Shown: one piece after another, positions 14,215 to 23,089 of the stretch | Layout of the letters: each line of letters starts with the position of its first letter | Numbering within the stretch: the first letter of the stretch is position 1 | Program-made: the position numbers and the translations under genes | Assembly (NCBI GenBank): GCA_046330935.1 | Contig: JAXLRU010000017.1 | Location: 1-33,247 of the forward strand | Origin: JAXLRU01 sp046330935 | Lineage (GTDB): Bacteria > Actinomycetota > Actinomycetes > Actinomycetales > Kineosporiaceae | Direction: 5' to 3' | DNA: 33,247 nucleotides | The notes under the pieces: generated by a model | The model's input: the letters and a program-made list of their open reading frames with translations, nothing else | The model's database searches: none | Told to the model about the DNA's origin: nothing

Positions 14215-15039
14215 ATGAAATTCGACCGGAGCGCGCGATGCGACCAGGGGGGTGCCCCCTCCGAGGGCGGCGCGGCCCTGCCCGCCGCCGCCGAGGTCGC
14301 TCCCAGCGAGGCCGATGCCCGCACCCGGGACAGGGTCTGCCGTCAGGTGCTCGGCAGGGGACCGGTGTCCGCGGCGGAGCTCGCCGAGGTGCTCGGGATG
14401 ACCCCGGCCGGCATCCGCCGCCACCTCGACCAGCTGGAGGCCGACGGCCTCGTGACGACGTGGGACCAGGCCGGCTCGCCCGGCCCCCGGCCCCGCGGCC
14501 GTCCCGCCCGCCGCTGGGTGGTCACCCCCGCGGGGCACTCCGCCATGACCACCGCCTACGACGACCTCGCCGGCGCCGCCCTGCGGTTCCTGGAGTCGAT
14601 GGCCGGGGCCGAGGCCGTGCGCTCGTTCGCCGAGTCACGCGTCGCGGGCCTCGAGGCGCGCTACGCGCCGCAGGTGCAGGCCGCGGGCCCCGACTCCCGG
14701 TCCCGCGCCGAGGCCCTCGCCCAGGCGCTGGCCGCCGACGGTTACGCCGCGAGCACCCGCACCGTCCAGGTCGCCGGGGTCACCCTCGGCGTCCAGCTCT
14801 GCCAGGGGCACTGCCCCGTCCAGCAGGTGGCCGAGCAGTTCCCCCAGCTGTGCGACGCCGAGACCGAGGCCTTCTCGCGCCTGCTCGGCGTCCACGTGCA
14901 ACGCCTGGCCACGCTGGCCCACGGCTACCACGTCTGCACGACCCACGTCCCCGACACCGCACCGGCCGGCAGCGTCGCCGTCCCCGTCGAGGAACCCACG
15001 CCCCCCGCGTCCCCGGCCCAGGAGAGGACCTCCGCATGA
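14215..15039 (+). CDS. sufR: SufR, Fe-S-sensing repressor of the suf operon
   Basis: Winged-helix regulator that reports Fe-S status and represses suf in other Actinobacteria. The 274-aa product has its winged helix at about residues 36-105 (VSAAELAEVLGMTPAGIRRHLDQL, then a basic wing). The C-terminal half carries the putative cluster ligands C196-x3-C200-x12-C213 and a further C241 (CQGHCPV ... LCDAE ... HVCTTH), the pattern of actinobacterial SufR. ATG 14215 lies 6 bases after the -10. The N-terminal 35 residues and the tail after about 245 are low-complexity extensions. Its TGA overlaps the sufB ATG, making it the first gene of the operon it presumably controls. Confidence 0.93.
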   Translation: MKFDRSARCDQGGAPSEGGAALPAAAEVAPSEADARTRDRVCRQVLGRGPVSAAELAEVLGMTPAGIRRHLDQLEADGLVTTWDQAGSPGPRPRGRPARRWVVTPAGHSAMTTAYDDLAGAALRFLESMAGAEAVRSFAESRVAGLEARYAPQVQAAGPDSRSRAEALAQALAADGYAASTRTVQVAGVTLGVQLCQGHCPVQQVAEQFPQLCDAETEAFSRLLGVHVQRLATLAHGYHVCTTHVPDTAPAGSVAVPVEEPTPPASPAQERTSA

Positions 15040-16445
15040 CCACGACCCATCCGGAGCTGGAAGGGATCGGCCGTTACGAGTACGGCTGGTCCGACCCCGA
15101 CGCCGCAGGCGCCACCGCCAAGCGCGGCCTCAACGAGGACGTCGTCCGCGACATCTCGGGCAAGAAGAGCGAGCCCGAGTGGATGCTCAAGACGCGACTG
15201 AAGGCCCTGCGCCTGTTCGACCGCAAGCCGATGCCGTCCTGGGGTTCCGACCTCACGGGGATCGACTTCGACACGATCAAGTACTTCGTGCGCTCCACGG
15301 AGAAGCAGGCGACCAGCTGGGAGGACCTGCCCGAGGACATCCGGGCGACCTACGACCGCCTGGGCATCCCCGAGGCCGAGAAGCAGCGCCTCGTCGCCGG
15401 CGTCGCGGCCCAGTACGAGTCCGAGGTCGTCTACCACCAGATCCGCGAGGACCTCGAGCAGCAGGGCGTCATCTTCGTCGACACCGACACGGGCCTGCGC
15501 GAGCACGAGGAGCTCTTCAAGGAGTACTTCGGCACCGTCATCCCGATCGGCGACAACAAGTTCGCCTCGCTCAACACCGCGGTGTGGTCGGGCGGCTCGT
15601 TCATCTACGTGCCCAAGGGCGTCCACGTCGAGATCCCGCTGCAGGCCTACTTCCGGATCAACACCGAGAACATGGGCCAGTTCGAGCGCACGTTGATCAT
15701 CGCCGACGAGGACTCCTACGTGCACTACGTCGAGGGCTGCACGGCGCCGATCTACAAGTCCGACTCGCTGCACTCGGCCGTGGTCGAGATCGTCGTGAAG
15801 AAGAACGCCCGGGTCCGGTACACGACCATCCAGAACTGGTCGAACAACGTGTACAACCTGGTCACCAAGCGGGCCGTCGCCCACGAGGGCGCGACCATGG
15901 AGTGGATCGACGGCAACATCGGGTCCAAGGTCACGATGAAGTACCCAGCCGTCTACCTCATGGGTGAGCACGCCAAGGGCGAGACGCTGTCCATCGCGTT
16001 CGCGGGCGAGGGCCAGCACCAGGACGCGGGTTCCAAGATGGTCCACGCCGCGCCGTACACGTCCTCGACGATCGTGTCGAAGTCCGTGGCGCGCGGCGGT
16101 GGGCGCACCTCCTACCGCGGCCTGGTCCAGGTGCTCGAGGGCGCGCACCACTCGGCGTCCACCGTGCGCTGCGACGCGCTCCTGGTCGACACCATCAGCC
16201 GGTCCGACACCTACCCCTACGTCGACGTCCGCGAGGACGACGTGAAGATGGGGCACGAGGCCACGGTCTCCAAGGTCAGCGACGACCAGCTCTTCTACCT
16301 CATGTCCCGCGGAATGAGCGAGGAGGAGGCCATGGCGATGATCGTCCGTGGCTTCGTCGAGCCCATCGCGCGCGAACTGCCGATGGAGTACGCGCTCGAG
16401 CTCAACCGCCTGATCGAGCTTCAGATGGAAGGGGCCGTCGGCTGA
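15036..16445 (+). CDS. sufB: SufB, Fe-S cluster scaffold subunit
   Basis: Core scaffold of the SufBC2D complex on which [Fe-S] clusters are built from SufS-derived sulfur. It is 469 aa, normal length, with no intein (some mycobacterial sufB genes carry one). Recognisable stretches are GLNEDVVRDISGKKSEPEWML near 32-52, SGGSFIYVPKGV, YVHYVEGCTAP with a conserved Cys, and STVRCDALL with the Cys that matches the functional C-terminal Cys of the E. coli protein. ATG 15036 overlaps the sufR stop (ATGA) behind GGAGAGGA. Its stop shares one base with the sufD start. Confidence 0.97.
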   Translation: MTTTHPELEGIGRYEYGWSDPDAAGATAKRGLNEDVVRDISGKKSEPEWMLKTRLKALRLFDRKPMPSWGSDLTGIDFDTIKYFVRSTEKQATSWEDLPEDIRATYDRLGIPEAEKQRLVAGVAAQYESEVVYHQIREDLEQQGVIFVDTDTGLREHEELFKEYFGTVIPIGDNKFASLNTAVWSGGSFIYVPKGVHVEIPLQAYFRINTENMGQFERTLIIADEDSYVHYVEGCTAPIYKSDSLHSAVVEIVVKKNARVRYTTIQNWSNNVYNLVTKRAVAHEGATMEWIDGNIGSKVTMKYPAVYLMGEHAKGETLSIAFAGEGQHQDAGSKMVHAAPYTSSTIVSKSVARGGGRTSYRGLVQVLEGAHHSASTVRCDALLVDTISRSDTYPYVDVREDDVKMGHEATVSKVSDDQLFYLMSRGMSEEEAMAMIVRGFVEPIARELPMEYALELNRLIELQMEGAVG

Positions 16446-17719
16446 TGTCGGTCGACACGCAGATCGAACAGGGCGCCGCAGGGGCCCTCCAGGAGTCGCC
16501 CGCCGGCGCCCAGCACGGGCTGGTCGCCCACGGGCACGGGGCCGGCGTGCCCGAGCAGTCGCGAGCCGAGCGCCGCTCCAGCGGCGACCCGGGCGACTTC
16601 GCGGTGCCGAGCGGCCGCGAGGAGGACTGGCGGTTCACCCCCCTGGACCGCCTGCACGGGCTGCACGACGCGCCCGCGGTGGACGGCCGGCTGGCCGTCG
16701 AGGCCGAGCTGTCCGGAGCCGAGATCACCCTGGAGCACGTGCCGGTCACCGACCCGCGGGTCGGGGCTGCCGGACTGCCCGAGGACCGCGCCGCCGCCCT
16801 GGCGTGGGCCGGGGCGCAGGACGTCGCGGTCGTGACCCTCACCTCGGCCACGGGCGAGGCGAGCAGCCCGGCGCTGGCGCAGGTGGCGCTGCGCGTCGAG
16901 GGGTCCGCCGCGTTCGGCCACGTCGTCGTGCGCGCCCAGCGCCACGCCCGCGGCGTGGTCGTGCTCGACCACCGCGGCGCAGGGCGCCTGTCGGCCAACG
17001 TCGAGATCGACGTCGAGGACGCCGCCGAGCTGACCGTCGTGAGCATCCAGGACTGGGACGACGACGCCGTCCACCTGGCCGCCCACCACGCCCGCCTCGG
17101 CCGCGACGCCCGGCTGCGCCACGTCGTCGTGACGTTCGGCGGCGACCTCGTGCGGATCACCCCGGCGGCGCGGTTCACCGCCCCGGGCGGCGAGGTCGAG
17201 ATGCTCGGCCTGTACTTCGCCGACGCCGGGCAGCACCAGGAGCACCGCCTGTTCGTCGACCACGCGGTGCCGCACTGCCGCAGCAACGTGGTCTACAAGG
17301 GAGCGCTGCAGGGCGAGGGCGCCCACACCGTCTGGGTCGGCGACGTGCTGATCCGCGCGGCGGCCGAGGGCACCGACACCTACGAGCTCAACCGCAACCT
17401 GGTGCTCACCGACGGCGCGCGCGCCGACTCGGTGCCCAACCTCGAGATCGAGACCGGCGAGATCGTCGGTGCGGGTCACGCCAGCGCGACCGGCCGCTTC
17501 GACGACGAGCAGCTGTTCTACCTGCAGGCCCGGGGCATCCCCGAGGAGGAGGCCCGCCGCCTGGTCGTGCGGGGCTTCTTCGCCGAGCTGGTCCAGCAGA
17601 TCGGCGTGCCCGAGGTCGAGGAGCGGCTGCTGGCCGCCATCGACGCCGAGCTCGCCGTCGCCATGGGCACCAGTGGCCCGGTGGTCGATGACGCCGCCTC
17701 GGCCGAGGTGACCGCGTGA
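16445..17719 (+). CDS. sufD: SufD, Fe-S assembly subunit
   Basis: Partner of SufB in the SufBC2D scaffold; paralogous to SufB. The 424-aa protein has the early FAVPSGREEDWRFTPLDRL motif and the C-terminal SufBD core. The core includes LYFADAGQHQEHRLFVDH with the conserved His, RSNVVYKGALQGEGAHTVWVG, and the closing stretch DDEQLFYLQARGIPEEEARRLVVRGFF. ATG 16445 follows the sufB stop in a TGATG overlap; its own stop overlaps the GTG of the Rieske gene. Confidence 0.96.
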   Translation: MSVDTQIEQGAAGALQESPAGAQHGLVAHGHGAGVPEQSRAERRSSGDPGDFAVPSGREEDWRFTPLDRLHGLHDAPAVDGRLAVEAELSGAEITLEHVPVTDPRVGAAGLPEDRAAALAWAGAQDVAVVTLTSATGEASSPALAQVALRVEGSAAFGHVVVRAQRHARGVVVLDHRGAGRLSANVEIDVEDAAELTVVSIQDWDDDAVHLAAHHARLGRDARLRHVVVTFGGDLVRITPAARFTAPGGEVEMLGLYFADAGQHQEHRLFVDHAVPHCRSNVVYKGALQGEGAHTVWVGDVLIRAAAEGTDTYELNRNLVLTDGARADSVPNLEIETGEIVGAGHASATGRFDDEQLFYLQARGIPEEEARRLVVRGFFAELVQQIGVPEVEERLLAAIDAELAVAMGTSGPVVDDAASAEVTA

Positions 17720-18072
17720 GCGCAGTGCGAGTGCTGTCGGTGGCCGACCTGCCCGGCGCCGGCGCCGTGCGCGTCGTCGTCGACGGCGTGCCGGTGGCCG
17801 TGGTGCGCGACGAGGACGGCGGGGTGCACGCGGTCGGCGACACCTGCAGCCACGCCAACGTCTCCCTGTCGGAGGGCGAGGTCGAGGACTGCACCATCGA
17901 GTGCTGGCTGCACGGCTCGCGCTTCGACCTGCGCACCGGGCAGCCGCTGTCGCTGCCCGCGATGCGTCCCGTGCCGGTCTACCCGGTGACCCTCGACGGC
18001 GACGACGTGCTCGTCGACGTCACCACGACCCTCGGCGGCCAGGACGTCGCCGCCGCCGCGAAGGAGAACTGA
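17716..18072 (+). CDS. Rieske-type [2Fe-2S] ferredoxin of the suf operon
   Basis: Small electron-transfer protein of 118 aa with one Rieske cluster site: C44-S-H46 in DTCSHANVSL and C63-W-L-H66 in ECWLHGSRFD, spaced as in NirD/oxygenase-type ferredoxins. GTG 17716 overlaps the sufD stop (GTGA). A Rieske protein between sufD and sufC is common in Actinobacteria outside the mycobacteria. It could supply electrons for cluster assembly or be an early client of the pathway; which is not known to me. Confidence 0.92.
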   Translation: MSAVRVLSVADLPGAGAVRVVVDGVPVAVVRDEDGGVHAVGDTCSHANVSLSEGEVEDCTIECWLHGSRFDLRTGQPLSLPAMRPVPVYPVTLDGDDVLVDVTTTLGGQDVAAAAKEN

Positions 18073-18076
18073 CACG

Positions 18077-18847
<771 letters not shown>

Positions 18848-18857
18848 GGCCGCCGAC

Positions 18858-18889
18858 CGGCGGCGGACCCCTCCCGGGGTCCGCCGCCG
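18858..18889 (+). terminator. 14-bp hairpin between sufC and sufS
   Basis: CGGCGGCGGACCCC (18858-18871) pairs perfectly with 18876-18889 over a TCCC loop, 10 bases after the sufC stop and 25 before the sufS start. There is no T-tract. It looks like a partial terminator or mRNA stabiliser that sets the sufS-U-T level below sufB-D-C; the role is inference. Confidence 0.55.
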
Positions 18890-18914
18890 CGGTGCTGCCG
18901 TGAGAGGACGCCGC

Positions 18915-20222
18915 ATGACCCTTTCCGCCCTCGACGCCGGGCGCCCGCCCGCCGGGGGAGCCGCCACGGCCCCCCTCGACGATGACGCCGTCGCCGTCCT
19001 GCGCCGTGACTTCCCGCTGCTGTCGCGCACCGTCGGCGACGCGCCGCTGGCCTACCTCGACTCCGGGGCGACCGCCCAGCGTCCCCGGTCGGTGCTGGAC
19101 GCCGAGCGGGCCTTCCTCGAGACGTCCAACGCTGCCGTCCACCGCGGCGCGCACACGCTGGCGTCGGAGGCGACCGACGCGTTCGAGGACGCGCGCGCCG
19201 CCGTCGCGGCGTTCGTCGGGCGCGAGCCCGAGGAGCTGGTCTGGACCCGCAACGCGACCGAGGCCATCAACCTCGTGGCGATCGGGCTCAGCGACCCGGC
19301 ATCCGGAACACCGCTGCTGGGTGCCGGGGACGAGGTGCTCGTCACGGAGGCCGAGCACCACGCGAACCTCGTCCCGTGGCAGCAGGCCTGCGCCCGGTCC
19401 GGGGCGCGGCTGCGGTGGATCCCGCTGGGCGAGGACGGCCGCCTCGACCTGTCCGGCCTGGCCGATCTCGTCACCCCGCGCACCAGGGTGGTGGCGTTCA
19501 CCCACGCCTCGAACGTGCTGGGGTCGGTGACCGACGTCGCGGCCCTCGTCGCGGCCGCGCGCTCCGTGGGGGCGCTCACCGTGCTCGACGCCTGCCAGAC
19601 GGCCCCCCACCAGCCGCTGGATCTCGCCGCCCTCGGGGTGGACTTCGCCGCCTTCTCCGCGCACAAGATGCTCGGCCCCAACGGCATCGGCGCCCTCGCC
19701 GCTCGCGCGGAGGCCCTCGCCACGCTGCCGCCCGTGCTCACCGGCGGTTCCATGGTGGACACCGTGACGATGGAGCTCACGACGTTCCGCGAACCGCCGC
19801 AGCGCTTCGAGGCCGGCACCCAGGCCGTCAGCCAGGCCGTGGCCTGGCACGCCGCCGTGCGCTACCTCGAGGCGGTCGGGATGGACCGCGTGGCCGCGTG
19901 GGAACACGAACTGACCCTGCGGTTGCTGCAGGGCGTGGCGGACCTGCCCGGCATCCGCGTGATCGGCCCCGTCGACGCGGCCGACCGTGTGGGAGCCGTG
20001 AGCGTCGCCGTGGACGGCGTGCACCCGCACGACGTGGGACAGGTGCTCGACGCGGCCGGGGTCGCCGTCCGGGTGGGGCACCACTGCGCGCAGCCCGTCC
20101 ACCGTCACTACGGCGTGACGGCGAGCACGAGGGCGAGCGTCGCCCTGTACACGACGACCGACGAGGTCGACCGCTTCCTGGACGCGCTGTCCGGGGTGCG
20201 GGCCTGGTTCGGCCGGGCCTGA
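18915..20222 (+). CDS. sufS: SufS, cysteine desulfurase
   Basis: PLP enzyme that takes sulfur from cysteine as a persulfide and hands it to SufU. The 435-aa protein shows the N-terminal FPLLSRTVGDAPLAYLDSGA, the PLP-binding lysine in AFSAHKMLGPNGIGAL, and the persulfide Cys in VRVGHHCAQP. ATG 18915 is chosen over a GTG at 18900 because GAGAGGA sits just before it, and a GTG start would encode that site. It is separated from sufC by a hairpin and followed 16 bases later by sufU. Confidence 0.95.
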   Translation: MTLSALDAGRPPAGGAATAPLDDDAVAVLRRDFPLLSRTVGDAPLAYLDSGATAQRPRSVLDAERAFLETSNAAVHRGAHTLASEATDAFEDARAAVAAFVGREPEELVWTRNATEAINLVAIGLSDPASGTPLLGAGDEVLVTEAEHHANLVPWQQACARSGARLRWIPLGEDGRLDLSGLADLVTPRTRVVAFTHASNVLGSVTDVAALVAAARSVGALTVLDACQTAPHQPLDLAALGVDFAAFSAHKMLGPNGIGALAARAEALATLPPVLTGGSMVDTVTMELTTFREPPQRFEAGTQAVSQAVAWHAAVRYLEAVGMDRVAAWEHELTLRLLQGVADLPGIRVIGPVDAADRVGAVSVAVDGVHPHDVGQVLDAAGVAVRVGHHCAQPVHRHYGVTASTRASVALYTTTDEVDRFLDALSGVRAWFGRA

Positions 20223-20238
20223 GGAGGAGGGACGGCTC

Positions 20239-20781
20239 ATGTCGAGCCTGGAGCAGCTGTACCAGCAGGTCATCCTCGACCACGCCAAGGAGCGGCACGG
20301 TCACGACGGCGGGCTCGACCTGCACGGCGGTCACGTCGACGCCTCGACGCTGGCCCCCCGCGCCACCGCCGAGGGCGTCAGCGCGGCCAGCCGGCAGCGC
20401 AACCCCCTGTGCGGTGACGAGGTGCTGCTGCAGGTGACGGTGGCCGAGCGCGACGCCGTCCCGTATGTCGTGGGGGTCAGCTGGGGCGGCGACGGCTGCT
20501 CGATCAGCCAGGCCGCGACGTCGGTGATGCACGACCTCACCGTGGACAGGCCGGTCGCCGAGGTCGAGACCCTCCTCGACACCTACCGCACGATGATCCG
20601 TTCCCGGGGCAGCTTCGAGGTCGACGAGGAGGTCCTCGGGGACGCCGCGGCCTTCAGCGGCGTCGGCCGCCACGCCAACCGCGTCAAGTGCGCGATGCTC
20701 GGCTGGTCGGCCCTCGAGGACGCCGTGCACCGGGCCGTGCCCGTCCTCTACGAGGCCACCCCCGACGCTCCCACGGCCTGA
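20239..20781 (+). CDS. sufU: SufU, zinc-dependent sulfurtransferase/scaffold-like protein
   Basis: Accepts persulfide sulfur from SufS in the SUF system of Gram-positive bacteria. The 180-aa protein has the three conserved Cys motifs NPLCGDEV, GDGCSISQAATS and NRVKCAMLGW, with the aspartate of CGDE completing the zinc site. It begins MSSLEQLYQQVILDHAKERH and has an insertion between about 20 and 50 (rich in His and Gly), slightly longer than in Bacillus. ATG 20239 follows a GAGGAGGAGGG ribosome-binding site. Confidence 0.94.
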   Translation: MSSLEQLYQQVILDHAKERHGHDGGLDLHGGHVDASTLAPRATAEGVSAASRQRNPLCGDEVLLQVTVAERDAVPYVVGVSWGGDGCSISQAATSVMHDLTVDRPVAEVETLLDTYRTMIRSRGSFEVDEEVLGDAAAFSGVGRHANRVKCAMLGWSALEDAVHRAVPVLYEATPDAPTA

Positions 20782-20850
20782 GCCGACCGGCTCCGAGCCT
20801 TCACCTGAGCCCTCCCCGGGCGCCGCGCACCACCCGCACGAAGGAGCAGC

Positions 20851-21180
20851 ATGAGCGAGACGACGACCACCCCGGCCGACGTGGCCGACGTCGAGGAGGC
20901 CCTGCGCGACGTCGTCGACCCCGAGCTGGGGATCAACGTGGTCGACCTCGGCCTGATCTACGGCGTCGTGGTGGACCAGAACAACACCGCGATCATCGAC
21001 ATGACGCTGACGTCGGCGGCGTGCCCGCTGACCGACGTCATCGAGGACCAGGCGGCCCAGGCGCTGTCGGGCATCGTCGCCGGCCACCGCATCAACTGGG
21101 TATGGATGCCGCCGTGGGGCCCCGACAAGATCACCGACGACGGTCGCGAGCAGCTGCGGGCCCTGGGCTTCAACGTCTGA
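20851..21180 (+). CDS. sufT: SufT, MIP18/DUF59 metal-sulfur cluster assembly factor
   Basis: DUF59 protein of 109 aa that helps mature Fe-S proteins. It has the family motifs VVDPELGINVVDLGLIYGV near 20-40 and MTLTSAACPLTDVIEDQ near 51-67 with the conserved Cys, and the end WMPPWGPDKITDDGREQLRALGF. ATG 20851 lies 8 bases after AAGGAG. The 69 bases between sufU and sufT contain no gene. It is the last recognised SUF gene; the next start is two bases from its stop. Confidence 0.94.
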   Translation: MSETTTTPADVADVEEALRDVVDPELGINVVDLGLIYGVVVDQNNTAIIDMTLTSAACPLTDVIEDQAAQALSGIVAGHRINWVWMPPWGPDKITDDGREQLRALGFNV

Positions 21181-21181
21181 G

Positions 21182-21802
21182 GTGACGGCCCGCAGGATCG
21201 ACGTCGACGCGGGGCGCCTGGCGCGCTGGGTGGAGGGGTTCGCCCAGCGCCACGCGGGGCTGACCTCGACGGCGTGGGACGGCGACAGCGTGCGGCTCGA
21301 GGCGGCCGACGGCGCGCTCGCCCTGATCGACCCGCCGTTCCCCAGCGAGGCGCCGCTGGACGTCGAGGCCCTCGCGGCGTTCGCGGCTCGGCCGCGGTGC
21401 AGCGTCGTGCTCCTGGCCCGGCGGGGCGGCTACGCGTGCGCGGCGGTCGACGGCGACCGCGTCGTGGCGTCGAAGACCGGCTCCCGGTACGTCCAGGCCC
21501 GCACCGCCGCCGGCGGCTGGTCGCAGCAGCGCTACGCCCGCCGTCGCGCCAACCAGGCCGACGGCCTCGTCGACGCGCTCGTCACCCACGCGGTACGCCT
21601 CAAGCTCACGGACGGCGCTCAGTGGGTGGTCACCGGTGGGGACAGGCCGCTCGTCGAGCAGGCCCTCGCGGACCCTCGGCTGCGGGGCCTGCGCGGCCTT
21701 CCCCGGGGCCGGCACCTGACCGTCGGCGACCCGTCGGCCGCGCTGGTGGCGGACCTGCCGCAGCTGCTCGCCTCGGTCCAGATCCGGCTCACCGAGCCCT
21801 GA
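21182..21802 (+). CDS. acVLRF1-family peptidyl-tRNA hydrolase
   Basis: Actinobacterial member of the Vms1/eRF1-like release factor group (VLRF1), thought to free nascent chains from tRNA on stalled large ribosomal subunits. The 206-aa protein has the family core GSRYVQARTAAGGWSQQRYARRR at residues 100-122, with the Gly-Gly and Gln residues (Q115/Q116) expected in the catalytic loop. GTG 21182 starts one base after the sufT stop, so it is co-transcribed with suf and probably translationally coupled. The identification is by recognition of the motif; biochemical activity is inferred from the family. Confidence 0.85.
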   Translation: MTARRIDVDAGRLARWVEGFAQRHAGLTSTAWDGDSVRLEAADGALALIDPPFPSEAPLDVEALAAFAARPRCSVVLLARRGGYACAAVDGDRVVASKTGSRYVQARTAAGGWSQQRYARRRANQADGLVDALVTHAVRLKLTDGAQWVVTGGDRPLVEQALADPRLRGLRGLPRGRHLTVGDPSAALVADLPQLLASVQIRLTEP

Positions 21803-21809
21803 TCGCCGG

Positions 21810-22406
21810 TCAGTCGTCGACGCCCCGCGCGACGAGCGCCTCGCCCAGCCGGTGGGCGTGGCGCACCGTGCGCACGACGAACGGGACGGCGAACGCCCGC
21901 GGCGATCCACCTGCCCCCCGGGCTCGCCGGGCGTCGTGCACCTGGTGGGCGAGCTCGTGCAACACCGGCACGCTGCGCACGGCGAGCGTGAGCACCAACG
22001 CCACCCGCTCGGGGTCGATGCCCACGCGGCGCAGCGGGCGCAGGACGCGGACGAGAGTGTCCAGCAACGCACCCATCGGGGTCGTCAGGGTCACGAGCGC
22101 GGCCAGGAGCACGGACGTCACGATCCAGCAGGCCGCCAGCAGCGCCTCCTGCCAGCCGTCCCACCACCATTGCAGCGCGGCCGCGGGGACCACGATCACC
22201 AGCACCGGCCGCACCTGTCGCCACACGAGCGCGGGGGAGATCCGCGTCGCCACCGCCGCGCCCACGGCGAAGGCCGCGGCGAGGCCCACGAATCCCGGGG
22301 TGCGATGCACCCCGACCACGAGCAGGACGGCGACCAGCACCGCGAGCTTCGGGCCGGCCGGGCAGCGGTGCAGGGGAGAACCGCCGGGGACGTACAGGCC
22401 GATCAC
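21810..22406 (-). CDS. bioN: BioN, ECF biotin transporter transmembrane subunit (T component)
   Basis: Couples the BioM ATPase to the biotin-binding BioY subunit in an energy-coupling-factor transporter. The 198-aa membrane protein begins IGLYVPGGSPLHRCPAGPKL, the usual T-component start, has four to five hydrophobic segments, and ends with the cytoplasmic coupling region (VRTVRHAHRLGEALVARGVDD) carrying the Ala-Arg-Gly motif. GTG 22406 overlaps the bioM stop (GTGA). Its stop is only 7 bases from that of the convergent acVLRF1 gene, with no evident terminator between them. Confidence 0.9.
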   Translation of the reverse strand: MIGLYVPGGSPLHRCPAGPKLAVLVAVLLVVGVHRTPGFVGLAAAFAVGAAVATRISPALVWRQVRPVLVIVVPAAALQWWWDGWQEALLAACWIVTSVLLAALVTLTTPMGALLDTLVRVLRPLRRVGIDPERVALVLTLAVRSVPVLHELAHQVHDARRARGAGGSPRAFAVPFVVRTVRHAHRLGEALVARGVDD

Positions 22407-23089
22407 GGCCGGGCCACTACGTCGGCGTAGGCGGCGAACGCCTCGTCGGGGGCACCGTCGGCGACGACGCGCCCCTCGTCCACCACGAGCACCCGGTCGG
22501 CGCCGGCCACGAGGTCGAGCTGATGGGTGACGAGGACCACCTGCTGCGGCAGGCCCTCCAACAGCGCGCGCACGCGGGCCGCGTTGCGCGCGTCGAGCAA
22601 CGTCGTGGGCTCGTCGCAGACGAGCACGTCGGGCTCCGTGACCAGGACCGACGCCAGCGCCAGGAGCTGCTTCTCGCCCCCCGACAGCAGGTGCGCAGGG
22701 CTGTCGCCCAGGCGGTCCAGGCCGAACCGCTCGAGCACCTGGGCGACCCTCGCGTCGCGCTCCTCGCGCGACAGCCGTTGCTTGCGCAGGCTGAAGGCGA
22801 CGTCCTCGGCGACGGTCGGCATGACGATCTGGGCGTCGGGGTCGGTGAACACGAACCCCACCCGCCGCCGCACCGCCGCACCTCCCCGCGCCGTGTCGAC
22901 GCCGTCCACCAGGACCCGCCCCCGCGTGGGGACCACGAGCCCGTTGATCATCCGCGCCAGCGTCGACTTGCCGGACCCGTTGGCGCCGATCACCCCGATC
23001 CGGCGCTGCGCGAGCACCAGATCGACGTCGGCGAGGACCGTCCGCGCACCGAAGCGGTGGCCCACGCCCTCGAACCGCAGCTCGCTCAT
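22403..23089 (-). CDS. bioM: BioM, ECF biotin transporter ATPase
   Basis: ATP-binding subunit of 228 aa. It has Walker A GANGSGKST (35-43), a Q-loop in FTDPDAQIVMPTVAEDVAF typical of ECF-type ATPases, signature LLSGGEKQLLALASVLV, Walker B VLVCDEPTTLLD and the H-loop VTHQLD. ATG 23089 overlaps the thiolase-like gene stop (ATGA). It works with BioN and, most likely, BioY encoded at the head of the same operon. Confidence 0.92.
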   Translation of the reverse strand: MSELRFEGVGHRFGARTVLADVDLVLAQRRIGVIGANGSGKSTLARMINGLVVPTRGRVLVDGVDTARGGAAVRRRVGFVFTDPDAQIVMPTVAEDVAFSLRKQRLSREERDARVAQVLERFGLDRLGDSPAHLLSGGEKQLLALASVLVTEPDVLVCDEPTTLLDARNAARVRALLEGLPQQVVLVTHQLDLVAGADRVLVVDEGRVVADGAPDEAFAAYADVVARP

